A DNA stretch of 64,000 nucleotides from Edaphobacter lichenicola (GTDB lineage: Bacteria > Acidobacteriota > Terriglobia > Terriglobales > Acidobacteriaceae). The notes below the pieces were generated by a model. That model had not been told where the DNA came from and made no database searches. It saw only the letters and a list, made by a program, of their open reading frames with translations. The position numbers were made by a program, and so were the translations under genes. The DNA lies in assembly GCF_014201315.1 (NCBI RefSeq), contig NZ_JACHDY010000001.1:372001-436000 (forward strand), written 5' to 3'. Positions 33,226-42,309 of this stretch are shown here, in pieces (position 1 is the first letter of the stretch; every line of letters starts with the position of its first letter).

Positions 33226-35655
33226 ATGAAACAGGATGTGACAGTTGAGCTTGCCGGCGGCAAGCAAATTAAATTCGAGACCGGACGCATGGCGAAGCAA
33301 GCCCCCGGTGCGGCCCTTACTTCAAGCGGCGATAACGTAGTTCTGGCGACGGCAACCGCCTCCCCCGATCCGAAAGAGGGGATCGATTTTTTCCCGCTCA
33401 CCGTGGAATACCGCGAGTTTACCTATGCCGGTGGCCGTATCCCTGGTGGGTTCATCAAGCGCGAGGGGCGTCCGAGTGAGAAGGAGATCTTGACGAGCCG
33501 TCAGATCGACCGTCCGATTCGTCCGCTGTTTCCTGAGGCGTTTCGCAATGAGACCCAGGTGGTTGCGTTTGTCTACTCTGCGGATAAAGAGAACGATCCC
33601 GATGTGCTTGGCATCAATGGTGCCAGCTGCGCTTTGGCGTTGAGCGATATTCCTTTTCACGGCCCGGTTGGTGCGGTGCGAATCGGTCTGATTGACGATC
33701 AGTTTGTAGTGAATCCTACTTACGCCGAACGGGCGCAGAGCAAGTTGAACATTATGGTCGTCGGAACGAAGGACGGCATTGTGATGATCGAGTCTGGCGC
33801 AAAGGAGGTCGCTGAAAACCGTGTGGTGGATGCGATTGAGTTTGCTCATGAGCAGATCAAAAAGATCTGTGCGGCGATTGAAGACCTTGTTGCTCGCGCG
33901 GGTAAGACCAAACGCACGGTCAGTGAAGTGGAAGTCGATCACGCGTATCTGAACGAGCTGACGGCAAAGGTTGGTTCGCAGTTGAAAGATGCTCTCGACA
34001 CGGAGAAGCATCCGAAGTTCGAGAGCTATGCGCTGGTCAAGACGATCAAGGATGAGCTGAAGAAGGATCTGCCTGAGGGTGATGCGGCGGCTGCGAAGAA
34101 GCTCAGCAAATACTACGAGCTTTTGCGCGAGAAGATCTTCCGCGATCAGGTTTTGCACGATCGGATTCGTCCGGATCATCGTGCCTTCGATAAGATTCGC
34201 GACCTGAGCATCGAGGTTGGTGTGCTTCCGCGGGTTCACGGCTCGGCTCTGTTTACGCGTGGTGAGACGCAGGCGCTGGTGAGTGCAACCCTGGGTACGA
34301 CGGATGACGCTCAACGGCTTGAGAGCTATGAGGGAGAGCAGAAGCGCCGCTTTATGCTGCACTACAACTTCCCTCCGTTCTCGGTTGGCGAGGTGGGGCG
34401 TATGTCTGGCGTGGGACGGCGAGAGATCGGGCATGGTGCGTTGGCTTCGCGTGCGATTGAGGCTGTGCTGCCGGCTGAGGATGAGTCGCCTTATACGCTG
34501 CGTGTCGTCTCGGACATCCTGGAGTCGAATGGATCTTCGTCGATGGCTACCGTGTGCGGTGCGTCGCTTGCACTGATGCAGGCGGGTATTGCGATCAAGG
34601 GATCGGTTGCAGGCGTCGCGATGGGCCTGGTGAAGGAAGGCGATAACTACGCCATTCTGACGGATATCGCCGGAGCGGAAGATCACTATGGCGATATGGA
34701 CTTCAAGGTTGCGGGTACGCGCAACGGAATTACCGCGCTGCAGATGGATATCAAGATCATGGGGATCACTCCGCAGATCATGCGCGAGGCACTGGAGCAG
34801 GCGCGTAAGGGTCGGCTGTTTCTGCTCGATACGATGGATGGAGTCATCTCGGGTGCGAGCCAGGAGAAGTCGCAGTTCGCTCCGCGCATTCATACGCTGC
34901 AGATTCCTACCGACAAGATCCGCGATCTGATTGGGCCGGGAGGCAAAGTCATTCGCGGCATCATTGATGCCACGGGCGTGAAGATCGATGTGGACGATAC
35001 TGGACGCGTCAATGTGGCGTCGAGCGATGCGGATGGTCTTGCACGCGCGATTCAGATGATCAGCGATCTGACTGCTGTACCTGAGATTGGGAAGACCTAT
35101 CTTGGTAAGGTGGTTCGTCTCGCAGAGTTCGGCGCGTTTGTGGAGATCTTTCCTGGAACCGATGGGTTGCTTCACGTCTCCGAGATCGCGGAACATCGCG
35201 TGAAGGAGGTGAAGGATGAACTTCGCGAAGGCGATCAGATCCTGGTGAAGGTTTTGGCGATTGAAGGGAACCGGATCAAGCTTTCGAGGAAGGCTGTGTT
35301 GCGGGAGCAGCGCGCCAAGCTTGGTCTTCCGGAGCCTGGTCAGATTGGTACGGATGGAGGCAGCGTCGCGGCCGGTGCAGCCGGGGGACCCGGTCGTCAG
35401 GATGCTGTTGTCGGTGATGCCGACGGGAGCGACGATGAGGGTGAGGAGTTCGACGAGGATGGTGACGAGTCGGCGGAAGAGCCTAACTTCAACCGTGCGG
35501 AGGGCGCTGTTCCGGTCCAGGCGGGCGGCGGAGCACCGGGCGCGAACGGACCTGGTGGGCAGAGGCGGCCGGGTGGCGGAAGACGTCGTCGTGGCGGTCG
35601 CCGGCCGGGCTCGGGTTCCGGGTCTGGTGCGCCTTCGGGCGGCGGCAATCGGTAA
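33226..35655 (+). CDS. pnp: polyribonucleotide nucleotidyltransferase (PNPase)
   Basis: 809 residues; phosphorolytic 3'-5' exonuclease of RNA decay. Two RNase PH cores (FPLTVEYREFTYAGGRIPGGFIKREGRPSEKE near 50; MSGVGRREIGHGALASRAIEAV near 395-416), a KH domain (TDKIRDLIGPGGKVIRGI near 562) and an S1 domain (GKTYLGKVVRLAEFGAFVEIFPGTDGLLHVSEI near 620). The final 100 residues are an acidic stretch followed by a Gly/Arg-rich tail (RRPGGGRRRRGGRRPG), longer than in E. coli PNPase. Its codon composition is like the rest of the gene. Confidence 0.97.
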   Translation: MKQDVTVELAGGKQIKFETGRMAKQAPGAALTSSGDNVVLATATASPDPKEGIDFFPLTVEYREFTYAGGRIPGGFIKREGRPSEKEILTSRQIDRPIRPLFPEAFRNETQVVAFVYSADKENDPDVLGINGASCALALSDIPFHGPVGAVRIGLIDDQFVVNPTYAERAQSKLNIMVVGTKDGIVMIESGAKEVAENRVVDAIEFAHEQIKKICAAIEDLVARAGKTKRTVSEVEVDHAYLNELTAKVGSQLKDALDTEKHPKFESYALVKTIKDELKKDLPEGDAAAAKKLSKYYELLREKIFRDQVLHDRIRPDHRAFDKIRDLSIEVGVLPRVHGSALFTRGETQALVSATLGTTDDAQRLESYEGEQKRRFMLHYNFPPFSVGEVGRMSGVGRREIGHGALASRAIEAVLPAEDESPYTLRVVSDILESNGSSSMATVCGASLALMQAGIAIKGSVAGVAMGLVKEGDNYAILTDIAGAEDHYGDMDFKVAGTRNGITALQMDIKIMGITPQIMREALEQARKGRLFLLDTMDGVISGASQEKSQFAPRIHTLQIPTDKIRDLIGPGGKVIRGIIDATGVKIDVDDTGRVNVASSDADGLARAIQMISDLTAVPEIGKTYLGKVVRLAEFGAFVEIFPGTDGLLHVSEIAEHRVKEVKDELREGDQILVKVLAIEGNRIKLSRKAVLREQRAKLGLPEPGQIGTDGGSVAAGAAGGPGRQDAVVGDADGSDDEGEEFDEDGDESAEEPNFNRAEGAVPVQAGGGAPGANGPGGQRRPGGGRRRRGGRRPGSGSGSGAPSGGGNR

Positions 35656-35674
35656 GGTTGCATAATGGAGGGAG

Positions 35675-35697
35675 AGACCGCGCACTTTGCGCGGTCT
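35675..35697 (+). terminator. rho-independent terminator after pnp
   Basis: AGACCGCGC and GCGCGGTCT arms with a short loop, then TTTC. Eighteen bases after the pnp stop. Confidence 0.8.
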
Positions 35698-35763
35698 TTC
35701 TGTCTGTGGAGTGAGTTCCCTGGGAGTGAGTTGCAGGGGAGTGAGTTGCGGTGAGTCGATAGG

Positions 35764-36633
35764 ATGAGACGCGCGGTGTGGATTGCGTTTGCGGCGGTTT
35801 GTGTCTTGTCGGCTACGTCGTGGGTTGTTCCTCGTGCGGAGGGTTTGCCTGCGCTTGAGTTGCAGGGGCTTCGTTATGGGTTGATTGGGTTCGTTGCGTT
35901 TTTGTTGGTGCGGGGCCGGGTTCGGTTTGGGAGGGTGGGGCTGCGGGTCGCGGCGGCTGGGGTGGGGTTCTTTGGGATTCCTATGGTGGTGGGGGAGTGG
36001 GCGCGGGTTGGTGTGCCGGAGATCAGCCGGTCGGCGTTGTTTGCCATGGTTCCTGTGGTTGTGGTGATGGTGGTTGCGGCGGGGGATGAGGAGCGTGGGG
36101 TTCGGCGGTTTCTGGTTCCGGCCCTGGTGGGACTGGGTGGGCTTTTGTTGCTGCTACCGCTGGAGTTTTCGGGGTCGCTTCGCGGGCGGTTGATGCAGGG
36201 TGCGGTGTGCCTTGCGGTGGTTGGGGTTGGGTTGTCGAGTGTGTGGCTGTATCGTCTGTTGCGGGGGATGGCTCTGGCGGAGGCGCTTGCGGTTGTTTGT
36301 CTCAGCAACGCTTTGTTTCTGCTGGTTTGTAGTGCGGTTCGGGAGGAGTTCGTCTGGCGGTGGAGCGGGCTGGCTTCGGTGGTGTCGCTTTCGTCGTTAG
36401 TCGATGTGGCGGAGGTGGTGTTGCTGGTGTGGCTGCTGCGGGAGATGATGCCGGTGCGGTTTGCTGCTCGATACCTGGTGATTCCGCTGCTGACTTTGCT
36501 GGAGAGTTATGCGCTGATGCGGCCTGAGCTGACGGTGAGGGTGGTCAGCGGAGTGGTGCTGCTTGCGGCTGGTGCGGGGATGCTTCTGGCCTTGAAGATG
36601 GGCGAAGAAGAGACGATGCTGTCTCTTCGTTGA
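35764..36633 (+). CDS. multi-pass membrane protein (DMT/EamA-like)
   Basis: 289 residues with about nine or ten hydrophobic helices and almost no soluble part. The layout (two similar halves, short loops, a conserved-looking GLRYGLIGFVAFLLV and SRSALFAMVPVVVVMVV) resembles drug/metabolite transporters, but I see no decisive motif. Probably in the inner membrane. Codons G/T-ended. Follows the pnp terminator. Confidence 0.6.
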   Translation: MRRAVWIAFAAVCVLSATSWVVPRAEGLPALELQGLRYGLIGFVAFLLVRGRVRFGRVGLRVAAAGVGFFGIPMVVGEWARVGVPEISRSALFAMVPVVVVMVVAAGDEERGVRRFLVPALVGLGGLLLLLPLEFSGSLRGRLMQGAVCLAVVGVGLSSVWLYRLLRGMALAEALAVVCLSNALFLLVCSAVREEFVWRWSGLASVVSLSSLVDVAEVVLLVWLLREMMPVRFAARYLVIPLLTLLESYALMRPELTVRVVSGVVLLAAGAGMLLALKMGEEETMLSLR

Positions 36634-36673
36634 TACTTTTCTGTGCAGACTTCTGCGCGGTACACTTTGGGGA

Positions 36674-37084
36674 ATGGCTGCTTCCATGTACATTGTGGTC
36701 GAGGGCGAAGACCCTGGGTTCGATATCTTCGTAAACGGGCGATCGCTGGCGCGGCATGAGGATGCGCTGGAGCGGCTGGCTCTCCGGCTTGGGGTTCGAC
36801 CGCTGATTGAGTTTTTTTCGGCAGATGAGAATTCGATGTCGCTTCTGATTGAGGAGGGCGCGGGGAACCAGGAGCTGTTGCGCCGGCTGCCCCCGCCGCA
36901 GTGGTACTCCCCCGCAGACGGGCTGAAGACGGTGTGCGCGTTGTTGAGAACGCTGGAGGCTGATCCGCAACAGCTCGGAACCGAGGGGGAGCAGGTGCTC
37001 TCGGAGTTATTGGAGTATGCTCATGTGCTTGAAAAGACCATGGACAGGAAGATGCGGTGGCATCTGGCGGTTAGCTGGCGGTAA
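36674..37084 (+). CDS. hypothetical protein
   Basis: 136 residues, soluble, unrecognised. The N-terminal part (MYIVVEGEDPGFDIFVNGRSLARHEDALERLALRLG) looks like a small alpha/beta domain. The middle carries LIEEG and a helix LLRRLPPPQWYSPADGLKTVCALL. The ATG at 36686 is an alternative start. It lies 40 bases after the membrane protein and may be cotranscribed. Confidence 0.6.
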   Translation: MAASMYIVVEGEDPGFDIFVNGRSLARHEDALERLALRLGVRPLIEFFSADENSMSLLIEEGAGNQELLRRLPPPQWYSPADGLKTVCALLRTLEADPQQLGTEGEQVLSELLEYAHVLEKTMDRKMRWHLAVSWR

Positions 37085-37097
37085 CTCGACCACGAAA

Positions 37098-37886
37098 TCA
37101 TTGCTTCGAGGTAGAACTACCAGCCGCCGCTTGCTCAATGAGTGAAGCAACCGCGTCGGGCCGTGAGACGTAGACGGAGTGGCTTCCCTTGACCTCAACA
37201 ACCTTTGAGCCGGCTCGTTTCGACATGGCTCGCTGAGCGTCAGGCGGGATCATCCGATCGTCAGTGGTAACGAGATACCAACTCGGCTTCGTCTTCCAAG
37301 CGGCCTCGGTGACGACGCCATTCAACGCGTCCATTCCCCATGGGACCTGCGAGTTCGCCATGAACTCTGCCATCTCAGGCTTTACGTCACCGGCAAACGA
37401 TGCTGGAAACTTTTCCCGGTCGAGAAGCAGGAAGCCGTCCTGTGGCGGCAGAATCGGGGGGACCGGTGCACCGGGAGGAGGGTTCTTGATCAGAGAGCTG
37501 ACAGATTCGCCATTGTCTGGGGCGAATGCGGCGATGTAAACAAGCCCAGCGACCTTAGGGTCCGATCCCGCCTGGCTGATGACCGCCCCACCGTACGAAT
37601 GGCCAACGAGAATTACGGGACCATTCAATGCGGCGATAGATCTCTTCGTTACCGCTACATCATCCACAAGAGATATTGTGGGATTCTGAACGACCGTGAC
37701 GGTATATCCCTTCTTCTTGAGGATGTTGTAGACACCTTCCCATCCAGAGCCGTCTACGAATCCACCATGGACGAGCACAACGTTCTTTACGGCAGGTGCA
37801 CTAGCCGTTTGAGAACGGGCGATTACACCCGTGAACATAAGGGCGACAGCGGGCAACAGCCGCCACAGACTTCGTTGAAACTTCAT
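37098..37886 (-). CDS. exported alpha/beta hydrolase
   Basis: 262 residues with a signal peptide (LLPAVALMFTGVIARSQTASA). Signatures: NVVLVHGGFVDGSGWEGV near residue 35, nucleophile elbow GHSYGGAVISQ near 95, acid region in LVTTDDRMIPPD near 212, and His in KGSHSVYVSRPDAV near 240. This type includes esterases and haloalkane-type hydrolases; the substrate is unknown. It is divergent from a LysR regulator that lies 117 bases away, so it is the likely target gene. Confidence 0.85.
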   Translation of the reverse strand: MKFQRSLWRLLPAVALMFTGVIARSQTASAPAVKNVVLVHGGFVDGSGWEGVYNILKKKGYTVTVVQNPTISLVDDVAVTKRSIAALNGPVILVGHSYGGAVISQAGSDPKVAGLVYIAAFAPDNGESVSSLIKNPPPGAPVPPILPPQDGFLLLDREKFPASFAGDVKPEMAEFMANSQVPWGMDALNGVVTEAAWKTKPSWYLVTTDDRMIPPDAQRAMSKRAGSKVVEVKGSHSVYVSRPDAVASLIEQAAAGSSTSKQ

Positions 37887-37951
37887 TCTTCCTCCCGGAG
37901 TCCGGGCCTTGTTCGGCCACAGATCTCTTGATGTTGTTTGTAGATTCTGAC

Positions 37952-37977
37952 ACTATGAACAACAAGTTCCGAATAGT
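37952..37977. promoter_or_regulatory. dyad between the hydrolase and LysR genes
   Basis: Nested inverted repeats ACTAT...ATAGT (37952-37977) and GAAC-AACAA-GTTC (37957-37969) lie in the intergenic region between divergent genes. LysR regulators commonly bind such sites. The overall T-N11-A rule was not checked in detail. Confidence 0.45.
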
Positions 37978-38003
37978 TAACGTCTGTTGAGGGATCATCA
38001 ACA

Positions 38004-38915
38004 ATGGATTTTTCATCCAGGCAGCTAAAAGCTTTTCATCTGGTCGCACGGCATCGGAGCTTTGCGCGTGCCGCTGAAGAACTCCTCATCACTCCGTCGG
38101 GATTGAGTGTGTTGATCCGCGAGCTGGAGCGACAACTCGGATTCCGTCTGTTCGACCGCACGACCAGACAGGTCACCTTGACAGCTTTCGGAGGTGAACT
38201 GATTGCGGTAACGGAACCGAGTCTGGGAGCGTTGGATGCGGCCATGTCTCGTATCGAGCAAGTGGCCAAAGGCCGGGAACGCTGGATCTCAGTCGGAACA
38301 ACTCCCTGGCTTGCGGCGAATGTACTACCGCTGGCAATCAAGCAATTTCGCAAGGGGCGTCCAGATCTGCATATTCGCTTATTCGACGGCTGGCTGGACG
38401 AGATCCAGCAGCGGGTGCAAGCCGGAAAGCTTGATATGGGAGTTGGGATCTTCAAGAACTCCTCGGGAATGAGGAGGAGTCCACTTTTTCGCTTTGCACT
38501 GATGGCAGTCTTCCCGGATCAGGGGGCTGCGATCAACAGCGCACCGACGCGATGGTCCTCTCTCAGCGAGCAGAGATTAATCTCACTGACCAAGGACTAT
38601 CCCCATCAGTTGATTATCGACAAGCAGCTGGCTAAGGTTGGCATCGTTTGCAGACGCGAACAGACCGTGAAGCTACTGGAGACGCAGATTGCACTGGTGG
38701 AGGCCAAGGAAGGTATCGCCGTCATTCCTTCGTTTGGCATGCTCGCCTGCCGTAACCGCAAGGTCACCATGAGCGCGCTGATTGACCCGGTGGTGAGCCT
38801 TGACTTTTATCAGATTAGCAACCGCGGCAGCCGTTTGTCAGAGGACGCTAAAGAGTTCAGCCGGTTCTTGAAGACGTATCTTGCCAACTGGGCAGGCAGT
38901 TCGAGCGTTCGATAG
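38004..38915 (+). CDS. LysR-family transcriptional regulator
   Basis: 303 residues, the standard length. The N-terminal winged helix-turn-helix shows LKAFHLVARHRSFARAAEELLITPSGLSVLIRELERQLGFRLFDRTTRQVTLT; the rest is the periplasmic-binding-protein-like inducer domain. It faces away from the exported hydrolase, the usual LysR arrangement, so a role in controlling that gene is inferred. Inducer unknown. Confidence 0.93.
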   Translation: MDFSSRQLKAFHLVARHRSFARAAEELLITPSGLSVLIRELERQLGFRLFDRTTRQVTLTAFGGELIAVTEPSLGALDAAMSRIEQVAKGRERWISVGTTPWLAANVLPLAIKQFRKGRPDLHIRLFDGWLDEIQQRVQAGKLDMGVGIFKNSSGMRRSPLFRFALMAVFPDQGAAINSAPTRWSSLSEQRLISLTKDYPHQLIIDKQLAKVGIVCRREQTVKLLETQIALVEAKEGIAVIPSFGMLACRNRKVTMSALIDPVVSLDFYQISNRGSRLSEDAKEFSRFLKTYLANWAGSSSVR

Positions 38916-38937
38916 CATTCTTCAGCCCCTGAACGAG

Positions 38938-38967
38938 AAAGGCCCCGGCAGGATGAGCCGGGGCTTT
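38938..38967 (+). terminator. rho-independent terminator after the LysR gene
   Basis: AAAGGCCCCGGC and GCCGGGGCTTT arms around a short loop, with the T run. It lies between the LysR gene and the convergent YXWGXW-type gene and can act on both strands. Confidence 0.85.
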
Positions 38968-38996
38968 CGGGTCTGCGCTGGTTGGGTTCTTGTGCG

Positions 38997-39404
38997 TTAG
39001 TTGTGGTCCCGATCGTGACCGTGATTGCTGCGGTCATCGTGGTCTCCGTGGTCTTTATCGTGTCCATAGGCGTGGCCTTCTCCGCGGCCATGGTCGTGGT
39101 CCTCGCGGTCCCAATGGCCCTCGTGAATCTGCCAGCCCTGGGGATAGCGATCGTAATGCGGGTGGGTCCAGTAGGCTCCGGGATAAGGCGGGTGGTCATA
39201 GTGACCGCGGATCCAGCGGTAGTGGTTTCCCTGGGGAGCCCAGAAGCCCTCCATCCAGACGACGTCGGGTGCGGGGGGTGGCGGCGGAGGGGGTTCGTAG
39301 CGGATCGGCGGGGGCGGTGTTCCGATGTAGACCGATATCTGCGAGTGTGCCGGTGCTGTAATGATTGCCGCGAGGAAGATTCCGAAGGCCAAACTTTGTT
39401 TCAT
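38997..39404 (-). CDS. exported histidine-rich protein (YXWGXW-like)
   Basis: 135 residues with a signal peptide (AFGIFLAAIITAPAHSQ). A Pro-rich segment leads to aromatic repeats (VVWMEGFWAPQGNHYRWIRGHYDHPPY, PHYDRYPQGWQIHEGHWDRED) of the kind found in YXWGXW proteins. The last third is almost only His, Asp, Gly, Arg, Lys (HDKDHGDHDDRSNHGHDRDH), a plausible metal-binding tail. Found mostly in Acidobacteria and Proteobacteria; role unknown. Confidence 0.75.
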   Translation of the reverse strand: MKQSLAFGIFLAAIITAPAHSQISVYIGTPPPPIRYEPPPPPPPAPDVVWMEGFWAPQGNHYRWIRGHYDHPPYPGAYWTHPHYDRYPQGWQIHEGHWDREDHDHGRGEGHAYGHDKDHGDHDDRSNHGHDRDHN

Positions 39405-39564
39405 GCAGGTTTCCTTAAATGCTGAAGTGGGGAGGGCCGATCCGCGTTGGATGGGATGTAGAAGTTGACTCTGATATGCCAGTTGAGGTCGATCGTACGG
39501 AGAGAGGGTGGCAAGGGCTATGGCACTTGAGTGGGATATGTAGGGGCGCGGTTCAGTCTGGATG

Positions 39565-40350
39565 TTAGTGACGGGTTTCGGTGGAGGCGGTGGTGTGGGT
39601 GGTCTGGTCGCCTTCGCCTAGTTTGCGGTGGAAGAGATCGAAGACGAGGCCGTAAAGGCTGTAGGCGAGTTCGGGGTCGTAGCGGATGCCTTCGTCGCGC
39701 AGGAAGGCGTGGGCTCCGTTGACCTCGTGCCAGCTGAACTTCTTCTGGAGTTCGTTGAGGCGGGCGAGGACGGCCATGCGGCCTTCGAGGGGGATGTGCG
39801 GGTCCTGACGGCCCCAGATCATGAGGAGTTCGCCCTGGATGTCTTTTGCGCGTTCGAGGGAGTCGTCTCCGCTTTTGCTGAGCGAGCCTTTGTGGATGTC
39901 GGTGGCGTAGAAGCAGGCGGTGGCGAGGACGTCGGGGTTCATGGCGGCGCGGAAGGCGAGGTGGCCGCCGATGCAGATGCCCATAGCTCCGAGACGGCCG
40001 GTGCAATCGGGGCGCGACTTGAGGTGGTCGAGGGCGGCGCGGGAGTCGGCGTCGTAGCTGGAGAGCTCTTTGGTGGTCTTGAGGACGTTGCCGCGGTCGG
40101 AGCCGGCCTGGTCGTAGGCGAGGATGGTGCCGGCGGGTTCGAACTCGTGGTAGATCTCGGGCATGGCGATGATGTAGCCGTGGCCGGCGAGCATGGCGGC
40201 GGTGCGGCGGATGGGGGCGGTGATCTGGAAGATCTCGGAGTAGAAGACGATGCCGGGGTAACGGCCGGGGGCGGCGGGGCGGACGATGTGGGTGCGCATG
40301 GGGCCGTTGGTGGTTTCGAGTGTGACGTACTCGTCGTTGACGATGATCAT
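39565..40350 (-). CDS. dienelactone hydrolase family protein
   Basis: 261 residues. DLH signatures: Cys elbow GAMGICIGGHLAF near residue 121, Asp in IWGRQDPHIP near 175, His in EVNGAHAFLRDEG near 207. The N-terminal MIIVNDEYVTLETTNGPMRTHI fits carboxymethylenebutenolidase-like proteins. The ATG selected is the first residue of that block; the open frame upstream is not similar to any DLH. The C terminus is Thr/Glu-rich. Compare the second DLH protein at 31834. Confidence 0.88.
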   Translation of the reverse strand: MIIVNDEYVTLETTNGPMRTHIVRPAAPGRYPGIVFYSEIFQITAPIRRTAAMLAGHGYIIAMPEIYHEFEPAGTILAYDQAGSDRGNVLKTTKELSSYDADSRAALDHLKSRPDCTGRLGAMGICIGGHLAFRAAMNPDVLATACFYATDIHKGSLSKSGDDSLERAKDIQGELLMIWGRQDPHIPLEGRMAVLARLNELQKKFSWHEVNGAHAFLRDEGIRYDPELAYSLYGLVFDLFHRKLGEGDQTTHTTASTETRH

Positions 40351-40464
40351 TTTTCTTTTAGCCTCGAATCTCGGATTATGGATGGCTCGCTTGTGGGTTT
40401 GCCCGGTGTCTATCTTATTCTGGTTGAGAGTGGTTTGGCTTATGCTGCAGGCGTGAGGTGAGGT

Positions 40465-41097
40465 ATGTATATTCCACGTGCGAATGAAGAGCGGCGTGTG
40501 CCGGTGCTGCATTCGCTGATGAGGGCGGAGCCGCTGGCGGCACTGGTGACGCTGAGTTCGTCGGGGCTGGTGGCTTCTCATATTCCGATGGTGCTTGAGG
40601 AGGGCGGTTCGCCGCTGGGCGTGCTGAGGGGCCACGTTTCGCGCGCGAATTCACAGTGGCGCGATCTGGAGGCGTCGGTTGAGGCGTTGGCGATCTTCTC
40701 GGGTCCGCAGCACTACATCTCGCCGACGTGGTATCCGGGGAAGGTGGAGCATGGGAGAGAGGTTCCGACGTGGAATTATGTTGTGGTTCACGCGTACGGA
40801 TCGCTGAAGGTGATGGAGGACAAGGGCTGGATGAGAGCACACCTTGAGAGACTGACGAATGAGAACGAAGCCGAGACAGCGATGCCGTGGAAGGTGAGCG
40901 ATGCGCCGGAGGAGTTTATCGAGACGATGATGAAGGGGATTGTGGGGCTGGAGCTGCCGATTGGCCGCCTGGAGGGGAAGTGGAAGGTCAGTCAGAATCG
41001 TACGGTGCGGGATCGAGAGGGAGTGCTGGAAGGATTGAGCAAGGAAGGGACGCCGGAGAGTCTGACGATGAAGGGACTGGTTGCGGACGCCATGTGA
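40465..41097 (+). CDS. FMN-binding PaiB-like regulator
   Basis: 210 residues of the PaiB family (flavin reductase-like fold, known in Bacillus as a negative regulator of sporulation and protease genes). Seen: MYIPRANEERRVPVLHSLMRAEPLAALVT, LRGHVSRANSQW, AIFSGPQHYISPTWYP, VPTWNYVVVHAYGSLKVMED and the C-terminal LEGKWKVSQNRT. These are the family's FMN-contact segments. Neighbours give no clue to the target. The gene is divergent from the DLH gene. Confidence 0.9.
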   Translation: MYIPRANEERRVPVLHSLMRAEPLAALVTLSSSGLVASHIPMVLEEGGSPLGVLRGHVSRANSQWRDLEASVEALAIFSGPQHYISPTWYPGKVEHGREVPTWNYVVVHAYGSLKVMEDKGWMRAHLERLTNENEAETAMPWKVSDAPEEFIETMMKGIVGLELPIGRLEGKWKVSQNRTVRDREGVLEGLSKEGTPESLTMKGLVADAM

Positions 41098-41120
41098 GGA
41101 TTTGGACGAAGTGGTGTGGA

Positions 41121-41150
41121 TGCCCGGCGAAGAGGTCGCCGGGCACTTTT
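41121..41150. terminator. bidirectional terminator between paiB-like and DUF3300 genes
   Basis: Perfect ten-base arms TGCCCGGCGA and TCGCCGGGCA with a five-base loop, followed by CTTTT. The two genes are convergent. Confidence 0.8.
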
Positions 41151-41159
41151 GTTGGGGAG

Positions 41160-42149
41160 TTAGTGGTGGTGGTCGCCGCCGTGTTGTTCGCCGTGCTCTT
41201 CGTAGTGGGTGTGACTCTCTACGCGAGGGGCGGCTGGGCGCACGTAGGGATGGGAGTAGGGGTGAACGTAGACGCCGCGGTTGTAGTAGGTGCGTGTCCA
41301 GGGGTGGTGGTCGATGAGGATGGTGTGGCCTCCCCAGCCAAAGCCAGCGCCGTACCAGCCGAAGACGCCGAAGGCCGGGCCGATGGTGACGACGGGGCCG
41401 AAGCGGATTCCTGTGCTGATGATGAAGCCGGGGCGTGGACGATAGAAGACGATAGCCGGGCTGTAGACGGGGACGTAGTAGTAGGCGGGGTTGATGGGCT
41501 GGATCTCAAGGTAGCCGCCGTTGTCTGCGACGTTGTCGTAGGCGTTGGGGACGAGGTAGCCGTAGTCGTGAGCTAGGAGGCGCTGGCGTTGGACGGCGTC
41601 CATGACGTCGGGGCGCTGGCCGAGGACGGCGTTGCCGAGGGTGCCGGTCCACTGGGGGTCGCGAGCCATCATGTCGAGGACGTTCGGGAAGGGGAGAAGG
41701 GCGAGGACGCTGGGGTCCCAGGGGAGGTTATCGGCCTGAATGGCCTGGGCGAGGGAATCGCCGGTCATGAAGTTGTGTTGCTGGGCCCAGGTGGCGGCGT
41801 CGGGGATCTCGTTCCAGAAGGTGGAGGCGGTGAGGACCTGCGCGAGGAGCGGGTCGGGATAGAGGGCGATGCGCTGGACTAGCTGGTCGAGTTGCTGTGG
41901 CGCGATGGTGGGCGGCGGGCCTTGTTGCTGCTGGTCGGGAGGGCCGGCCTGTTGCTGATACTGGGGGTCGCCCTGCTGCGGATCGTATTGCTGAGGGTAG
42001 GCTTGTTCGTCTTGCTGATTAGGCTGCGCCTGCTGCTGGTCTGGGAGAGGCTGTGGTGGCTGGCGCTCGATGGGGGCTTGCGCGAATGCGGACGCTGACA
42101 GAGCAGTTACGAACAAGGTGTTAACCAGGGCGTGGGCGAGTTTTTTCAT
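41160..42149 (-). CDS. DUF3300-containing exported protein
   Basis: 329 residues with a signal peptide (residues 1-24, ending AFAQ). Residues 25-85 are Gln/Pro-rich. Residues 90-200 form the DUF3300 domain, recognised by LVQRIALYPDPLLAQVLTASTFWNEIPDAATWAQQH and PWDPSVLALLPFPNVLDMMA. The rest is aromatic/Gly-rich (GWYGAGFGWGG) and ends in a His-rich tail (HYEEHGEQHGGDHHH). The function is unknown. Its Trp/Tyr/Gly-rich part may be surface-exposed. Confidence 0.85.
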   Translation of the reverse strand: MKKLAHALVNTLFVTALSASAFAQAPIERQPPQPLPDQQQAQPNQQDEQAYPQQYDPQQGDPQYQQQAGPPDQQQQGPPPTIAPQQLDQLVQRIALYPDPLLAQVLTASTFWNEIPDAATWAQQHNFMTGDSLAQAIQADNLPWDPSVLALLPFPNVLDMMARDPQWTGTLGNAVLGQRPDVMDAVQRQRLLAHDYGYLVPNAYDNVADNGGYLEIQPINPAYYYVPVYSPAIVFYRPRPGFIISTGIRFGPVVTIGPAFGVFGWYGAGFGWGGHTILIDHHPWTRTYYNRGVYVHPYSHPYVRPAAPRVESHTHYEEHGEQHGGDHHH

Positions 42150-42309
42150 GGACTCTTTCTTTCGAAGCGAAGGCGGCGGGTTTTTTGATGTTCGAGAGGG
42201 TGCATGCCTCTTCTTGCAGATGAGTTCTCCCGCACAGTGATGGACGTTTCTCCGGGCCCAAAAGTTGTGGTTGACCATGTCAGCCAAATGTCAAAGTTAT
42301 GGTTAGGGA

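Noticed and set aside
33322..35685. 787-residue open frame opposite pnp
   Set aside because: Antisense to a complete, conserved PNPase; composition is Arg/Ile/Leu/Asn-rich nonsense produced by the high GC third positions of pnp.
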